From Melghirimyces thermohalophilus (GTDB taxonomy: Bacteria; Bacillota; Bacilli; Thermoactinomycetales; DSM-45169): DNA of 64,000 bases. Within the stretch, counting starts at the first letter, position 1; each line of letters begins with the position of its first letter. A program made the translations under genes and the position numbers. The stretch spans positions 1 through 64,000 of the forward strand of contig NZ_FMZA01000011.1 in assembly GCF_900102685.1 (NCBI RefSeq), read 5' to 3'. Below the pieces are notes generated by a model that saw only the letters and a program-made list of their open reading frames with translations, ran no database searches and was not told where the DNA came from. Below, piece after piece: positions 44,841-53,803 of this stretch.

Positions 44841-46663
44841 ATGTCTGGAATTGTCGGTTGGATCGACTGGGAACAAGACCTTTCCACTCAAGAGGAAATT
44901 TTATACGAGATGACGCAGACGATTCAGCATCGCGGTCCTGATGCAGAGGGCTTTTGGTTTTCCCCTCGGGCAGCACTGGGTCATCGTCGCCTGATCGTGA
45001 CCGATCCGGAAGGTGGTCGGCAACCGATGGTGAAACAGTACGGGGATCGCCGCTACGTCCTCACCTTTAATGGTGAAATCTATAACGACTCCGAACTGAG
45101 AAAAGAATTGCAAGAACGGGGTCATACATTTAAGACCGATTCGGACACCGAAGTACTGCTCCATACTTATCTCGAATGGGAAGAAGACTGTGTTCAGCAT
45201 CTAAATGGGATGTTTGCCTTCGGCATCTGGGACGAAGCAAAGCAAAAACTGTTTTTGGCCCGGGATCATATGGGAATCAAACCGCTGTTTTATGTGGAAC
45301 GGGGAAATACACTCCTATTCGCCTCCGAGATAAAAGCGATCCTGGCCCATCCGGCGATCCAACCGGAACTGGATGCCCAAGGATTAGGGGAAAATTTCGG
45401 AAACGGGCCGATGCGCACACCGGGGGTGGGGGTTTTTAAAGGGATTCAGGAGCTACGTGCCGGTCATTCTATTACAATCACCCGGGAGGGTAAACGGGTT
45501 ACCCGTTATTGGAAACTAGAGAGCAAACCCCATACGGATGACCTTGACACCACCGCGGCACTATTCGCGTCATTCTGGAGGATACCGTCCGCAGGCAACT
45601 CCGTTCCGACATGCCTTTGGTAACAATGCTCTCCGGCGGATTGGACTCCAGCGGTTTGACGGCCATCGCCGGGAAGGAGTTTGCCAAGGGAGGACGAACC
45701 CTCCACACCTATTCCCTCGATTTCGTCGATAGCGATCGTAATTTTAAGAAGGACTTGCTGCACGTAGATCTGGATGCCCCTTGGGTGAAACGAGTCTCCG
45801 ATTATGTTCAAACTGATCACCACCAAATTATGTTAGACTCGGAAGAGTTGGTTGAAAATTTCTTAGCCCCATTACGGGCGAGGGATCTGCCTGGCATCGG
45901 GGAAATGGAAACCTCACTGTATCTGTTGTTCCGTGAAATGACAAAAGAGGCCACCGTCACGCTGTCCGGTGAATCGGCAGATGAAGTATTTAGCGGTTAT
46001 CCCTGGTTCCATCAAGAAGCATTTCTGAATGCGAACACCTTCCCCTGGCGTGTAGGAAATACTCGGCATATAGCAGCATTGCTCAATCCGGAAACCGCCG
46101 ATTATGTAAAACCGGAAGAATACGTCCAGGCCTGGTATCAGGAGGCGGTTGCCGAAGTCCCATCATTGGAAGGTGAGGACGAGCTCCAAGCCCGTCAACG
46201 GGAAATGTCCTACCTGTTCATCACCCGCTTCCTTCCACTGATGCTGGATCGAAAAGATCGTATCAGCACGGTAAACGGATTGGAAGCCCGCGTGCCCTTT
46301 TGCGATCATCGTCTGGTGGAATATCTTTGGAATGTTTCTCATCAAATGAAAAAAGCGGACGATATCGAAAAGGGAATCCTGCGCCGCGCTTTGAAAGGAT
46401 ATCTTCCCCAGGATGCACTCTACCGAAAGAAAAGCGCCTATCCTACCGCGCAAAACCCGGTATATTATCAAGCCATCTCCCGCTGGGCGCAGGATATCTT
46501 GTCCGACCCGCACTCTCCCGTCCGCCCCTTGATCGATCAGCAGAAAGTACAAGGAATGATTGACGGAAAGACCACACTGGACGAGGGACAAGTGATTAAA
46601 GGATTGGAATATCTGATCCAGGTCAATGCCTGGATCGAGGAATACGGCATCTCTATTCGTTGA
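44841..46663 (+). pseudogene. asnB: Asparagine synthetase (glutamine-hydrolysing type), frameshifted and with Ser in place of the N-terminal Cys
   Basis: The start ATG has GGGGAGATGG upstream and gives MSGIVGWIDW. AsnB enzymes need Cys2 (MCGI) as glutaminase nucleophile; here the codon is TCT, one base from TGT. The glutaminase domain (IQHRGPDAEGFWF, TFNGEIYNDSELR, DSDTEVLLHTYLEW) is followed near 45563-45566 by a loss of one base. The remaining sequence continues in the +2 frame with RVILEDTVRRQLRSDMPLVTMLSGGLDSSGL (PP-loop) through to 46663. Intact it would be about 607 residues. As read it gives an inactive first half; the synthetase half might be translated from Met at 45629. Confidence 0.85.
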
Positions 46664-46687
46664 TGCAAGGAGTGAACGGCTGTTACT

Positions 46688-46717
46688 GGCCCCCATAAAA
46701 ATAACGGGGGCTTTTTC
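46688..46717 (+). terminator. Terminator after asnB
   Basis: Stem GCCCCC / GGGGGC with an 11-base loop and a T5 tail. Confidence 0.75.
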
Positions 46718-46878
46718 TCTTTCTCCTGCCAGCTGTGGTATGAACTAACCCGATCGGATAGGGTGGAAATTCCATGTAACCACAATGGGGCGAATCCCGT
46801 TACAGAGAGTATAGCCTGTTCTCCGAAATCATAAGATCGATCATCCTTGACGTTGTCAATCCGGAAAGAGGCGTTACC

Positions 46879-48318
46879 ATGAAATTGAAAGAGCTTCCCG
46901 TCCCGGCTCCCGCACCGGCGGAAAACCTCAAGGTGCGGAGGATTCACTTTCATTCCAAAAAAGTCAAACCTGGGGACCTCTTTGTCGCCATCCGAGGAAA
47001 TGAAGCGGACGGGCACGATTTCATGACGGATGCTGTGCAAAGAGGGGCGATCGCTGTGGTGGGAGAAAGAGAGAACTCCGGTCTCCCCGTTCCATACATC
47101 CGTGTTTCCGATTCCCGTAAAGCTCTGGCCCGCATGGCAGCATGCTTTTACGGCTTTCCATCGGAAGGCCACACCATGATCGGGGTTACCGGAACCAACG
47201 GCAAAACGACCACATCCCATATGATTCAGCATATTCTTCACCACAGCGGGAAGAGATGCAGTCTGATCGGAACGGTTCACCATCAGATCAACGGGATCGA
47301 AATCCCCGCTGCCAACACGACCCCCGACGCCCTGTTCCTGCAAAAACAACTGGCAGAAAGCCAGGACACCTATGTGGTCATGGAGGTCTCTTCCCACGGA
47401 ATCAACCAGCATCGAACCGATGAAATCGCCTTTGATCGGGCTATCTTTACCAACCTCAGCCAGGAACACTTGGACTATCACGGGACGATGGAAGCTTATT
47501 TCCAAGTGAAAAAAAAATTGTTTGCCCAACTTCGTTCCTCTGGGCAAGCGGTAATCTGTACCTTTTCTCCTTGGGGGCGCCGGCTGGCAACAGAGTTAAC
47601 CGCTGCCGGCATCTCCGTCACCACTGTCGGGGAAACTCCCGACGACACCATCCGGATCCAGCCGATAGAGACAGGAGGGATAACGATCCGGGAAGGGAGT
47701 TCCGTCCATACCTTATCCCTTCCGCTTCCGGGAGCGTACAATGCCCGCAACGCAGCAGCGGCTTACGGCACTGTACGAACATTGGGCATTCCGGCCACCG
47801 GAGCGCTCCGCGCTTTGGAATCCTTCCCTGGTGTGCCTGGAAGGTTTGAAGTGTTCCACGATCCCGGCGGAACCCGTTTCGTGATCGATTATGCCCATAC
47901 CCCCGACGGACTGGCCCAATTTTTAAAAACCCTTCGCTCTCGGGCGAAGGGACGGATTTTTCATGTTTTCGGCTTCCGGGGGGACAGGGATCCCTGCAAA
48001 CGCGGTGAGTTATTGGCAATCTCTTCCCGCTTCAGCGACCGGATCCACCTTACCCGGGATAAGTATGGAAAGATGTCCCCACAAGAGATGAAAAAAGAGA
48101 TGGAACGTCTGGCTAAAACCTGGGGAAAAGGAAAGGTGACGATTATTGAAGATCGCTCCCTCGCCATCGAGAAAGCGTTGGAGGCAGCCGGTCCCGAAGA
48201 CTGGATTGCCATCACCGGCAAAGGGCCGGAACCTTACGACCAACCCTGTACCTTTCCAGTACAGTCCGATCCGGAAGCGGTTCGTTGGTTATTGAAACGG
48301 GAACAAGAAAAGGTATAA
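46879..48318 (+). CDS. MurE-family ligase paralogue without the DAP-recognition motif
   Basis: 479 residues. Mur ligase features: N-terminal VRRIHFHSKKVKPGDLFVAIRG, P-loop GVTGTNGKTTTSHM, NTTPDALFLQKQLA, VMEVSSHGINQHR, the FTNLSQEHLDYHGTMEAYFQVKKKLF block with the carbamylated Lys, and the C-terminal FVIDYAHTPDGL and HVFGFRGDRDPCKRGELLA. Where DAP-adding MurE has DNPR, this one has RDKYGKM, so the amino acid added is probably not meso-DAP by the usual contacts. There are no other cell-wall genes around. It may act on another UDP-MurNAc dipeptide branch or in peptide tailoring; this is inference. Confidence 0.85.
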   Translation: MKLKELPVPAPAPAENLKVRRIHFHSKKVKPGDLFVAIRGNEADGHDFMTDAVQRGAIAVVGERENSGLPVPYIRVSDSRKALARMAACFYGFPSEGHTMIGVTGTNGKTTTSHMIQHILHHSGKRCSLIGTVHHQINGIEIPAANTTPDALFLQKQLAESQDTYVVMEVSSHGINQHRTDEIAFDRAIFTNLSQEHLDYHGTMEAYFQVKKKLFAQLRSSGQAVICTFSPWGRRLATELTAAGISVTTVGETPDDTIRIQPIETGGITIREGSSVHTLSLPLPGAYNARNAAAAYGTVRTLGIPATGALRALESFPGVPGRFEVFHDPGGTRFVIDYAHTPDGLAQFLKTLRSRAKGRIFHVFGFRGDRDPCKRGELLAISSRFSDRIHLTRDKYGKMSPQEMKKEMERLAKTWGKGKVTIIEDRSLAIEKALEAAGPEDWIAITGKGPEPYDQPCTFPVQSDPEAVRWLLKREQEKV

Positions 48319-48339
48319 TAAAAAAGCCCGGCAGGGCTG
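48319..48339. terminator. Terminator between the MurE-like gene and the small minus-strand gene
   Basis: Stem AGCCC / GGGCT with a 4-base loop, T6 on the minus strand. Confidence 0.65.
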
Positions 48340-48350
48340 TAGAAACGAGC

Positions 48351-48524
48351 TCACTCCCCTGGAACGACGAGGGAGCGGGCCATTTTTTTGGCACTTTCTT
48401 TTACCGATTCGATCGGCGGATCCTCGACGGGCTCCGCATAAGCCGTATCCGTTTCTTGATTTTGAATGTAAAAAAGGGTCAAAGCGATCAACAGAGACAA
48501 TAGCTTCAAGCGATTTTTGTTCAA
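48351..48524 (-). CDS. Small membrane-anchored or secreted protein
   Basis: 57 codons from TTG with GGAAGGTGG 7 bases upstream. KNRLKLLSLLIALTLFYIQNQ is a signal or anchor segment (about residues 2-22), followed by an acidic, then mixed tail (EPVEDPPIESVKESAKKMARSL). A terminator lies just after the stop. No family recognised. Confidence 0.55.
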   Translation of the reverse strand: MNKNRLKLLSLLIALTLFYIQNQETDTAYAEPVEDPPIESVKESAKKMARSLVVPGE

Positions 48525-48599
48525 AGTGGATCCACCTTCCCCGATTCCATACATAGTAGCTCTTATATGATTTATTCGAAAGAGAAGCCCATTTTGTGT

Positions 48600-48958
48600 C
48601 CCCCTTCTGGGGAAAAACATTTTTTTCTTTACACATATCAAAAACCCTCCCGCTCGGGGGGGTTTTGATCCAATCTTCACCCAGTATATATGGGGTGACC
48701 CTGGGAATCGCCTCCATATCGGCATCCATCCCCTTCAGGTAGTGATCAAACCAACAGAGGACGATTTGATCCAACGAAGGGACTCCCTCCTGTAGCAAGT
48801 CACTGCCGAAATTTCCATGAGTCCAGTTGCCACCAGCAGTTTCGCATTCACCTGGTCCTTCAACTGCTCATAAAGGAGCGGTTCCCCTCTCTGAAAAATA
48901 TCGTGGAGCCCACCCGTAATAAATGCCGGCACCTCCACCTGATCCGCTACTTCAATCC
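48600..48958 (-). pseudogene. Fragment of a CocE/NonD-type hydrolase, frameshifted
   Basis: One minus-strand frame reads VEVPAFITGGLHDIFQRGEPLLYEQLKDQV and NAKLLV, and the next frame continues NWTHGNFGSDLLQEGVPSLDQ and FDHYLKGMDADMEAIPRV, both typical of the C-terminal part of the alpha/beta-hydrolase domain of X-Pro dipeptidyl-peptidase-like CocE/NonD enzymes. The NWTHG segment holds the catalytic His. The frame changes near 48820. No N-terminal domain is present; the piece begins at the terminator of the ABC operon, and downstream of about 48660 the match fades. Confidence 0.75.
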
Positions 48959-48981
48959 AAAAAGGCCGGCAGCCGCCGGCC
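48959..48981 (-). terminator. Terminator of the ehu/doe operon
   Basis: Stem GGCCGGC / GCCGGCC with a 4-base loop, followed on the minus strand by five T. It lies 10 bases after the ehuA stop. Confidence 0.85.
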
Positions 48982-48990
48982 GAAACTTTT

Positions 48991-49824
48991 TTATTCTCCG
49001 TTTCCGTTCATATGGAAGCTTTTCAGAAAGTCCCGCAACCGCTCGGTCTCGGGATGAGCGAACAGTTTGGACGGGGGTCCCTGTTCCTGGATCCTTCCTT
49101 CATCGAAAAAGCAAACGCGGTCCGCCACATCCCGGGCGAAACTCATTTCGTGGGTGATCAGCATCATCGACATGTCGCCCTGTTTGGCGATGTCTTTAAT
49201 CACGTTGAGCACTTCTCCCACCGTCTCCGGGTCCAGTGCGGAGGTGGGCTCGTCAAACAGCATCACCTTCGGCCGCATCACCAGCGCCCGAGCGATGGCC
49301 ACCCGTTGCTGTTGTCCGCCGGAGAGGCTAGCCGGGTAATCATCGGCTTTTTCCAACATCCCCACCTTGTCCAACATTTTCTTGGCCCGTTCCACCGCTT
49401 CTTTCTTAGACAGACCCAGCACTTTGATCGGGGCTTCAATACAGTTTCGGAGGATGCTCATGTGTGGGAACAGGTTAAAGTGCTGAAACACCATGCCAAT
49501 GTCGCCGCGAATCTTGTGGAGATGCTTCTCATCGGCGGGAACTAGTTTCCCGTTGACTTCCTTGTGCCACAGGTGGCGTCCGTCCACCTCGATCGTCCCT
49601 TCGCTGGGCGTTTCGAGTGTCATCAACAGACGGGCCAGTGTCGTCTTACCGGAACCGCTGGGTCCGATGATAGCCACCCGTTCCCCGGGATAGAGATCAA
49701 AGTCGATCCCCTTCAGTACTTCGTTATCGCCAAAGGACTTGCTGACGTTCCGGTATTTGATAATCGGTTCCTTGCCATCGATATCGAAGGCGGTCAGATC
49801 TTGTGCCTCCGTCGCTTCCGTCAT
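48991..49824 (-). CDS. ehuA: Ectoine/hydroxyectoine ABC transporter, ATP-binding protein
   Basis: 277 residues from ATG MTEATEAQ; an ATG ten codons upstream overlapping ehuD is possible. PAAT-family ATPase: GPSGSGKTTLARLL, VFQHFNLFPHMS, LSGGQQQRVAIARAL, VMLFDEPTSALDPE, MLITHEMSFARDVADRV. It carries the short inserted segment KEVNGKLVPADEKHLHKIRGDIG seen in EhuA-type ATPases. It powers the EhuC/EhuD permease. Last gene of the long minus-strand operon. The ectoine assignment rests mainly on the surrounding doe/eut genes. Confidence 0.85.
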   Translation of the reverse strand: MTEATEAQDLTAFDIDGKEPIIKYRNVSKSFGDNEVLKGIDFDLYPGERVAIIGPSGSGKTTLARLLMTLETPSEGTIEVDGRHLWHKEVNGKLVPADEKHLHKIRGDIGMVFQHFNLFPHMSILRNCIEAPIKVLGLSKKEAVERAKKMLDKVGMLEKADDYPASLSGGQQQRVAIARALVMRPKVMLFDEPTSALDPETVGEVLNVIKDIAKQGDMSMMLITHEMSFARDVADRVCFFDEGRIQEQGPPSKLFAHPETERLRDFLKSFHMNGNGE

Positions 49825-49843
49825 GTCGCACTCACATCCTTCC

Positions 49844-50509
49844 TCATTTACCATTCAGGTCCAATTTCCATTCCAGACGTTTCACCAAAAGAGAGGCCGT
49901 ATAGCTCAAAATCAGGAAGATAATCCCGACCATGGTGATCGGCTCCAGGTAACGAAAGGTAACCGATCCGATGCTTTTGGCTTGGCCCAACAACTCCATC
50001 AGACCGATCGCGGCCAGCAAAGGAGTTTCCTTGAAGAGAACGATCAAGTAGTTTCCCATCACCGGAATGATCGGTCGGATCGCCTGAGGTAAAATCACTG
50101 ATTTCCACTTTTGCAGTGGGGAAAAGTTCAGGGCGATTGCCGCTTCCCACTGCCCTTTGGGTACGGATTCGATCCCGGCCCGGTACACCTCCGACAGATA
50201 GGTGCTGTAGTGAATGCCCAACCCGAGGATCCCGGCCACCATCGGTTTTAACGTCAACCCGAACAGATGCGGGAAGACAAAGAAGATGAAAAAAAGCTGT
50301 ACCAAAGGCGGGGTCAACCGGATAAACTCCACGACTCCACGGGTGGGCCAGGAGATCCATTTCTTGTTGGAACGGCAGCCCAAAGCCAGCACCAATCCGA
50401 GGACTACAGCTAATGCAAAGGCGCCTAAGGTAGCCATGATGGTGACATGGATCACGTTCAGCAATTCCGGCACCACTTCATTGAGAGTAAAATTCCAGTC
50501 CCAGGCCAT
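49844..50509 (-). CDS. ehuD: Ectoine/hydroxyectoine ABC transporter permease EhuD
   Basis: 221 residues, five or six membrane spans, His/Glu/Gln-type polar amino acid permease: FIRLTPPLVQLFFIFFVFP near residue 62 and the EAA loop QWEAAIALNFSPLQKWKSVILPQAIRPIIP. GGGAGG lies 9 bases before the ATG inside the end of ehuC. Pairs with EhuC. Confidence 0.85.
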   Translation of the reverse strand: MAWDWNFTLNEVVPELLNVIHVTIMATLGAFALAVVLGLVLALGCRSNKKWISWPTRGVVEFIRLTPPLVQLFFIFFVFPHLFGLTLKPMVAGILGLGIHYSTYLSEVYRAGIESVPKGQWEAAIALNFSPLQKWKSVILPQAIRPIIPVMGNYLIVLFKETPLLAAIGLMELLGQAKSIGSVTFRYLEPITMVGIIFLILSYTASLLVKRLEWKLDLNGK

Positions 50510-50512
50510 CGA

Positions 50513-51169
50513 TCAAACCCTCCCCGCGCTGAACTTTCGCTCAAGCCAGCGGAACACCAAAGTGATCACATACCCGATGATGAAATAGGCCACCAGCAGC
50601 ATACTGAACAACAGGGTATCATGTCCGATGGTGTTACGGGCCTGAGTGATGTAGAAGGTCATATCCTGGATCGTGATCAGGGAAACAAGGGCGGTTCCCT
50701 TTAACAATTCGATCATCAGGTTACCGAAGGAAGGCAACATGATACGGAATGCCTGGGGCAGGATGATGCTCTTCATCCGTTGAAAGCGAGTCATATTCAA
50801 AGCGATCCCCGCTTCGGCCTGCCCTTTTGGAACTGCCAGGATCGAGCTACGAACGATTTCAGAACCGTAGGAGCCGTAGTTGAGCGTTAAAGCCACAATT
50901 CCGACCAGGCCTGTCGGAAGTGTGACTCCCAGCAGGGGCAGTGCATAGTAAAACCAAAAAAGCTGAACCAACAGAGAGGTTCCTCGGAAAAACTCGATCA
51001 AAAAACCGGAGACCCAGCGAAGGGGAGCAAACCGAGATAAGCGGGCCAGTCCCCCAACAAAGGACATCACGAAGGACAAAATCCCCGCGATGATCACCAG
51101 CTGGATCGTGACAATAAAGCCCTCTTGAAGCAATGGAAGTACTTGGGATACGACGTCGATAGGTATCAC
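50513..51169 (-). CDS. ehuC: Ectoine/hydroxyectoine ABC transporter permease EhuC
   Basis: 218 residues from GTG. FIEFFRGTSLLVQLFWFYYALPL and the EAA loop QAEAGIALNMTRFQRMKSIILPQAFRIMLP mark a PAAT permease. The stop is 3 bases before ehuD. A GC-rich hairpin at 51220-51241 separates it from ehuB. Confidence 0.85.
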   Translation of the reverse strand: MIPIDVVSQVLPLLQEGFIVTIQLVIIAGILSFVMSFVGGLARLSRFAPLRWVSGFLIEFFRGTSLLVQLFWFYYALPLLGVTLPTGLVGIVALTLNYGSYGSEIVRSSILAVPKGQAEAGIALNMTRFQRMKSIILPQAFRIMLPSFGNLMIELLKGTALVSLITIQDMTFYITQARNTIGHDTLLFSMLLVAYFIIGYVITLVFRWLERKFSAGRV

Positions 51170-51219
51170 ATCCTTTCAACCAATGCCTGAGGCGACGAAA
51201 TCCATTCTAAATCACGAAG

Positions 51220-51241
51220 GAAGGGGGATTCCTCCCCCTTC
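51220..51241 (-). other. Intercistronic hairpin between ehuB and ehuC
   Basis: A perfect 9-bp stem GAAGGGGGA / TCCCCCTTC with a 4-base loop and no T-run. Such hairpins after binding-protein genes protect the upstream message and raise the ratio of binding protein to permease. Confidence 0.6.
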
Positions 51242-51254
51242 AAAAGAACCGGTA

Positions 51255-52130
51255 TTACCCTTTACAGAGCGATTCGTGCGTCAGGTCCCCAGGAAGGTTT
51301 TCCTCCGCGAAGTTGAACTGCTTCAGAATGTCCAATAGCTCGCCGGACTTTTCCATTTTGTTTAATTCTTTGGTGAATTGATCCCGAAACTCTGTGTCAT
51401 CCTTTTTGAAGGCGGCAGCTCCGTAACCGACCACGCTTTTACCGTCGATTACCGGCTGTTTGAAATCCTCCACCGTTTCGATCCCTTCCGTCCCTTGGGC
51501 TGCCAGCACTTCACGCAAAGAAGGACCCGTCATGGTAATGGCATCCACCCGTCCAGACTTCAGCGCCTGAACCACAGAGGGCTGATCGGAATATTGCTTG
51601 ATCTGACTATCTTTCACGCCAAGGTCCTGCAGGTATTGGATTTCGATGGCACCTTGCATAACCCCTACGGTTACATCTTTATTGTCAACAATATCCTGAT
51701 AGCTGTGGAGATCCTTGGGATTCCCCTTCTTCACTGCCAACCCTTCCCCAATCTGGTATTCCGGATCGGCAAAGGCTACTTCCTTACAGCGTTTAGGGGT
51801 GATGTACATACCGGCGGTGATGACATCAAAGCGGCCGGCTTTTAATCCAGGAATCAGCTGACTGAAGTCGGTTAATACCGGCTCCACTTTTTCGATTCCC
51901 ATTCTTTTAAAGATCGTTTTGGAGATCTCCACCGCTTCACCGGTCACTTTTCCGTTCTCGTCCCGATAGGCGTAAGGTTTTTCATTGGCAAATCCGACCT
52001 TGATCACGCCTTCATTCTTCGCCTTTTCCAGGGTGGAACCTCCACCGCCTGCGCCCAGGTCGAGATTACCGCACCCTGTCAGGGATAAGGCGAGCGCCAT
52101 CACCATCATCCATGTAAAAATCTTCTTCAA
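51255..52130 (-). CDS. ehuB: Ectoine/hydroxyectoine-binding lipoprotein
   Basis: 291 residues from TTG with GAGGAGGAG upstream. Lipobox LTGC with Cys20. SBP family 3 features: VIKVGFANEKPYAYRDENGKVTGEAVEI, LIPGLKAGRFDVITAGMYITPKRCKEVAFADPEY, KDVTVGVMQGAIEIQYLQDLG. The phrase NEKPYAY and the AGMYITPKRC segment are as in EhuB proteins, where aromatic residues form the ectoine pocket. It delivers the ligand to EhuCD. Confidence 0.87.
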   Translation of the reverse strand: MKKIFTWMMVMALALSLTGCGNLDLGAGGGGSTLEKAKNEGVIKVGFANEKPYAYRDENGKVTGEAVEISKTIFKRMGIEKVEPVLTDFSQLIPGLKAGRFDVITAGMYITPKRCKEVAFADPEYQIGEGLAVKKGNPKDLHSYQDIVDNKDVTVGVMQGAIEIQYLQDLGVKDSQIKQYSDQPSVVQALKSGRVDAITMTGPSLREVLAAQGTEGIETVEDFKQPVIDGKSVVGYGAAAFKKDDTEFRDQFTKELNKMEKSGELLDILKQFNFAEENLPGDLTHESLCKG

Positions 52131-52151
52131 GGCGTCTCCTCCTCTTTTGTT

Positions 52152-53588
52152 TCAACTCCCCAACCGGAAGCAGACCACTTTGGTCTCCGTCATCTCTCCG
52201 ATGGCGAAGCGGACGCCTTCTCGACCCAATCCCGACTGTTTGACGCCGCCAAAGGGCATGGCATCAATTCGATAATCACTGCTGTCATTCACCATCACGC
52301 CTCCGACATCCAGACGTTGAACCAGGTTAAAGGCCTTGTCGAGATCCCGGGTAAACACCCCGGCCTGCAGCCCAAAGTCTGTCCGGTTGGCTCGTTGAAC
52401 CGCTTCCTCCGCATCCCGGACCGGATACAGACAGACGACCGGACCGAACACTTCCTCTCGTTCGAGACGACTTCCCTCGGGGACATCGGTCAGAACCGTC
52501 GGGGTGTAATACGCCCCGTCAAGTTTCCCGCCGCAGCAGAGGGTGGCCCCCTCTTTTATCGCTTCCTTAACCCAACGGTCCACCCGTTCCGCCTCCCTTC
52601 GGGTGATCAGCGGCCCCATGTCTGTCTCCTCAGACAGTTTGTTCCCGACGCGGTACTGTTGAGCGCAGAAGACAAACTGCTCCAAAAAGTCCGGGTAGCA
52701 GGAATCTTCGATATAAATTCGTTGCACCTTGAGACAATTTTGTCCTGCGGCCCAGAATGCCCCGGATATACAAGATTCCACGGCAGATGAGAGGTCCGCA
52801 TCGTCCAATACGATTGCCGGACAGTTTGACCCCAATTCCATACTTACTTTTTTTACTCCGGCTTTCCTGACGATTTCCCGGCCCGCATCCACCCCTCCGG
52901 TGAAAGAGAGCATGCGAACCGACCGATGTTGGACCAGGATGTCCCCAACCTCCGTACCCCGCCCGGGAACCACTGAAAAGACGGAGGCGGGCAAGCCCGC
53001 TTCTTGCATGACCTCCCACAACTTGAGGGCGCTCAAGGGTGTAACGCTGGCAGGTTTGACTATCACGGCATTGCCGGATGCCACGGCGGGACCCACCTTG
53101 TGTGCCACCAGGTTGAGGGGATCGTTGAAGGGCGTGATCGCTCCGACCAGACCGACGGGAAAACGATAGAAGCCCCCCAGCCGATTTTCGCCTCCCGGCA
53201 TTTGATCAAAAGAGATGGTCTCCCCTTGGATCCGTCGGGCCTCTTCCCCGCTGATGCGGATCGTCTCCACCGCCCGGTCCACTTCCTTTCGGGCCTCGCG
53301 AATGGTCTTGCTGCCTTCTCGAGCGATCAAGGTAGCAAACTCTTCCCTGCGGGAAGCGATCCGATCCGCCGTACCATATAATACGGAAATCCGTTGATGA
53401 ACAGGTGTTTCGGCGGCAATTTTTGCTCCTTCCGCCGCCCGGTCCACCGCCTTTTGCATGCCCTCGGCGGTAACAGCAGGCACGGTGGCGATCAGAGAGT
53501 CATCCTGCGGGTCGCGAACCTCTATCCTGTTTTTACATTCCACTGAATGACCGGGGCTAAACCCCATTTTGTCATGGATCGTCCACAT
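52152..53588 (-). CDS. Aldehyde dehydrogenase, likely aspartate-semialdehyde dehydrogenase of ectoine breakdown (DoeC-like)
   Basis: 478 residues from ATG MWTIHDKMG; a TTG two codons upstream has the better-spaced AAGGGGGG. NAD-aldehyde dehydrogenase motifs: VGAITPFNDPLNLVAHKVGPAVASGNAVIVKPA, FTGGVDAGREIVRKAG, MELGSNCPAIV (general-base Glu), GQNCLKVQRIYI (nucleophile Cys), EEVFGPVV, FGGVKQSGLGREG. In ectoine catabolism DoeC/SsdA oxidises L-aspartate beta-semialdehyde to aspartate. Function is inferred from position between ehuB and hom; other aldehydes are possible. Confidence 0.8.
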   Translation of the reverse strand: MWTIHDKMGFSPGHSVECKNRIEVRDPQDDSLIATVPAVTAEGMQKAVDRAAEGAKIAAETPVHQRISVLYGTADRIASRREEFATLIAREGSKTIREARKEVDRAVETIRISGEEARRIQGETISFDQMPGGENRLGGFYRFPVGLVGAITPFNDPLNLVAHKVGPAVASGNAVIVKPASVTPLSALKLWEVMQEAGLPASVFSVVPGRGTEVGDILVQHRSVRMLSFTGGVDAGREIVRKAGVKKVSMELGSNCPAIVLDDADLSSAVESCISGAFWAAGQNCLKVQRIYIEDSCYPDFLEQFVFCAQQYRVGNKLSEETDMGPLITRREAERVDRWVKEAIKEGATLCCGGKLDGAYYTPTVLTDVPEGSRLEREEVFGPVVCLYPVRDAEEAVQRANRTDFGLQAGVFTRDLDKAFNLVQRLDVGGVMVNDSSDYRIDAMPFGGVKQSGLGREGVRFAIGEMTETKVVCFRLGS

Positions 53589-53803
53589 TTTCAAATGAGA
53601 CCCCCCTTGATCTGAATCAACCACGCTTCCAAATAGCTTGCGAAGAGAGAGTAGCGGCATGTATCGAAGCCACTCAACCCATTAGGGCACAAATTGCGCA
53701 AAGTCCCTCCGTTTCTGTTTCGTTATGCACCTCCTCATAAAGGTGGAACTAGCCTGCTATGGATCAGCCTAAGATGTCGAATCTGCCGCTTATCACCACA
53801 CTT
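53589..53803. other. 215-bp gap inside the ectoine operon
   Basis: Between hom and the aldehyde dehydrogenase gene. It holds no supportable gene and no clear terminator; a second promoter for doeC-ehuBCDA could lie here, but I see no good hexamers. Confidence 0.3.

Noticed and set aside
46537-47547. Minus-strand open frame of 336 codons
   Set aside because: Antisense to asnB and the MurE-like gene; no family match.
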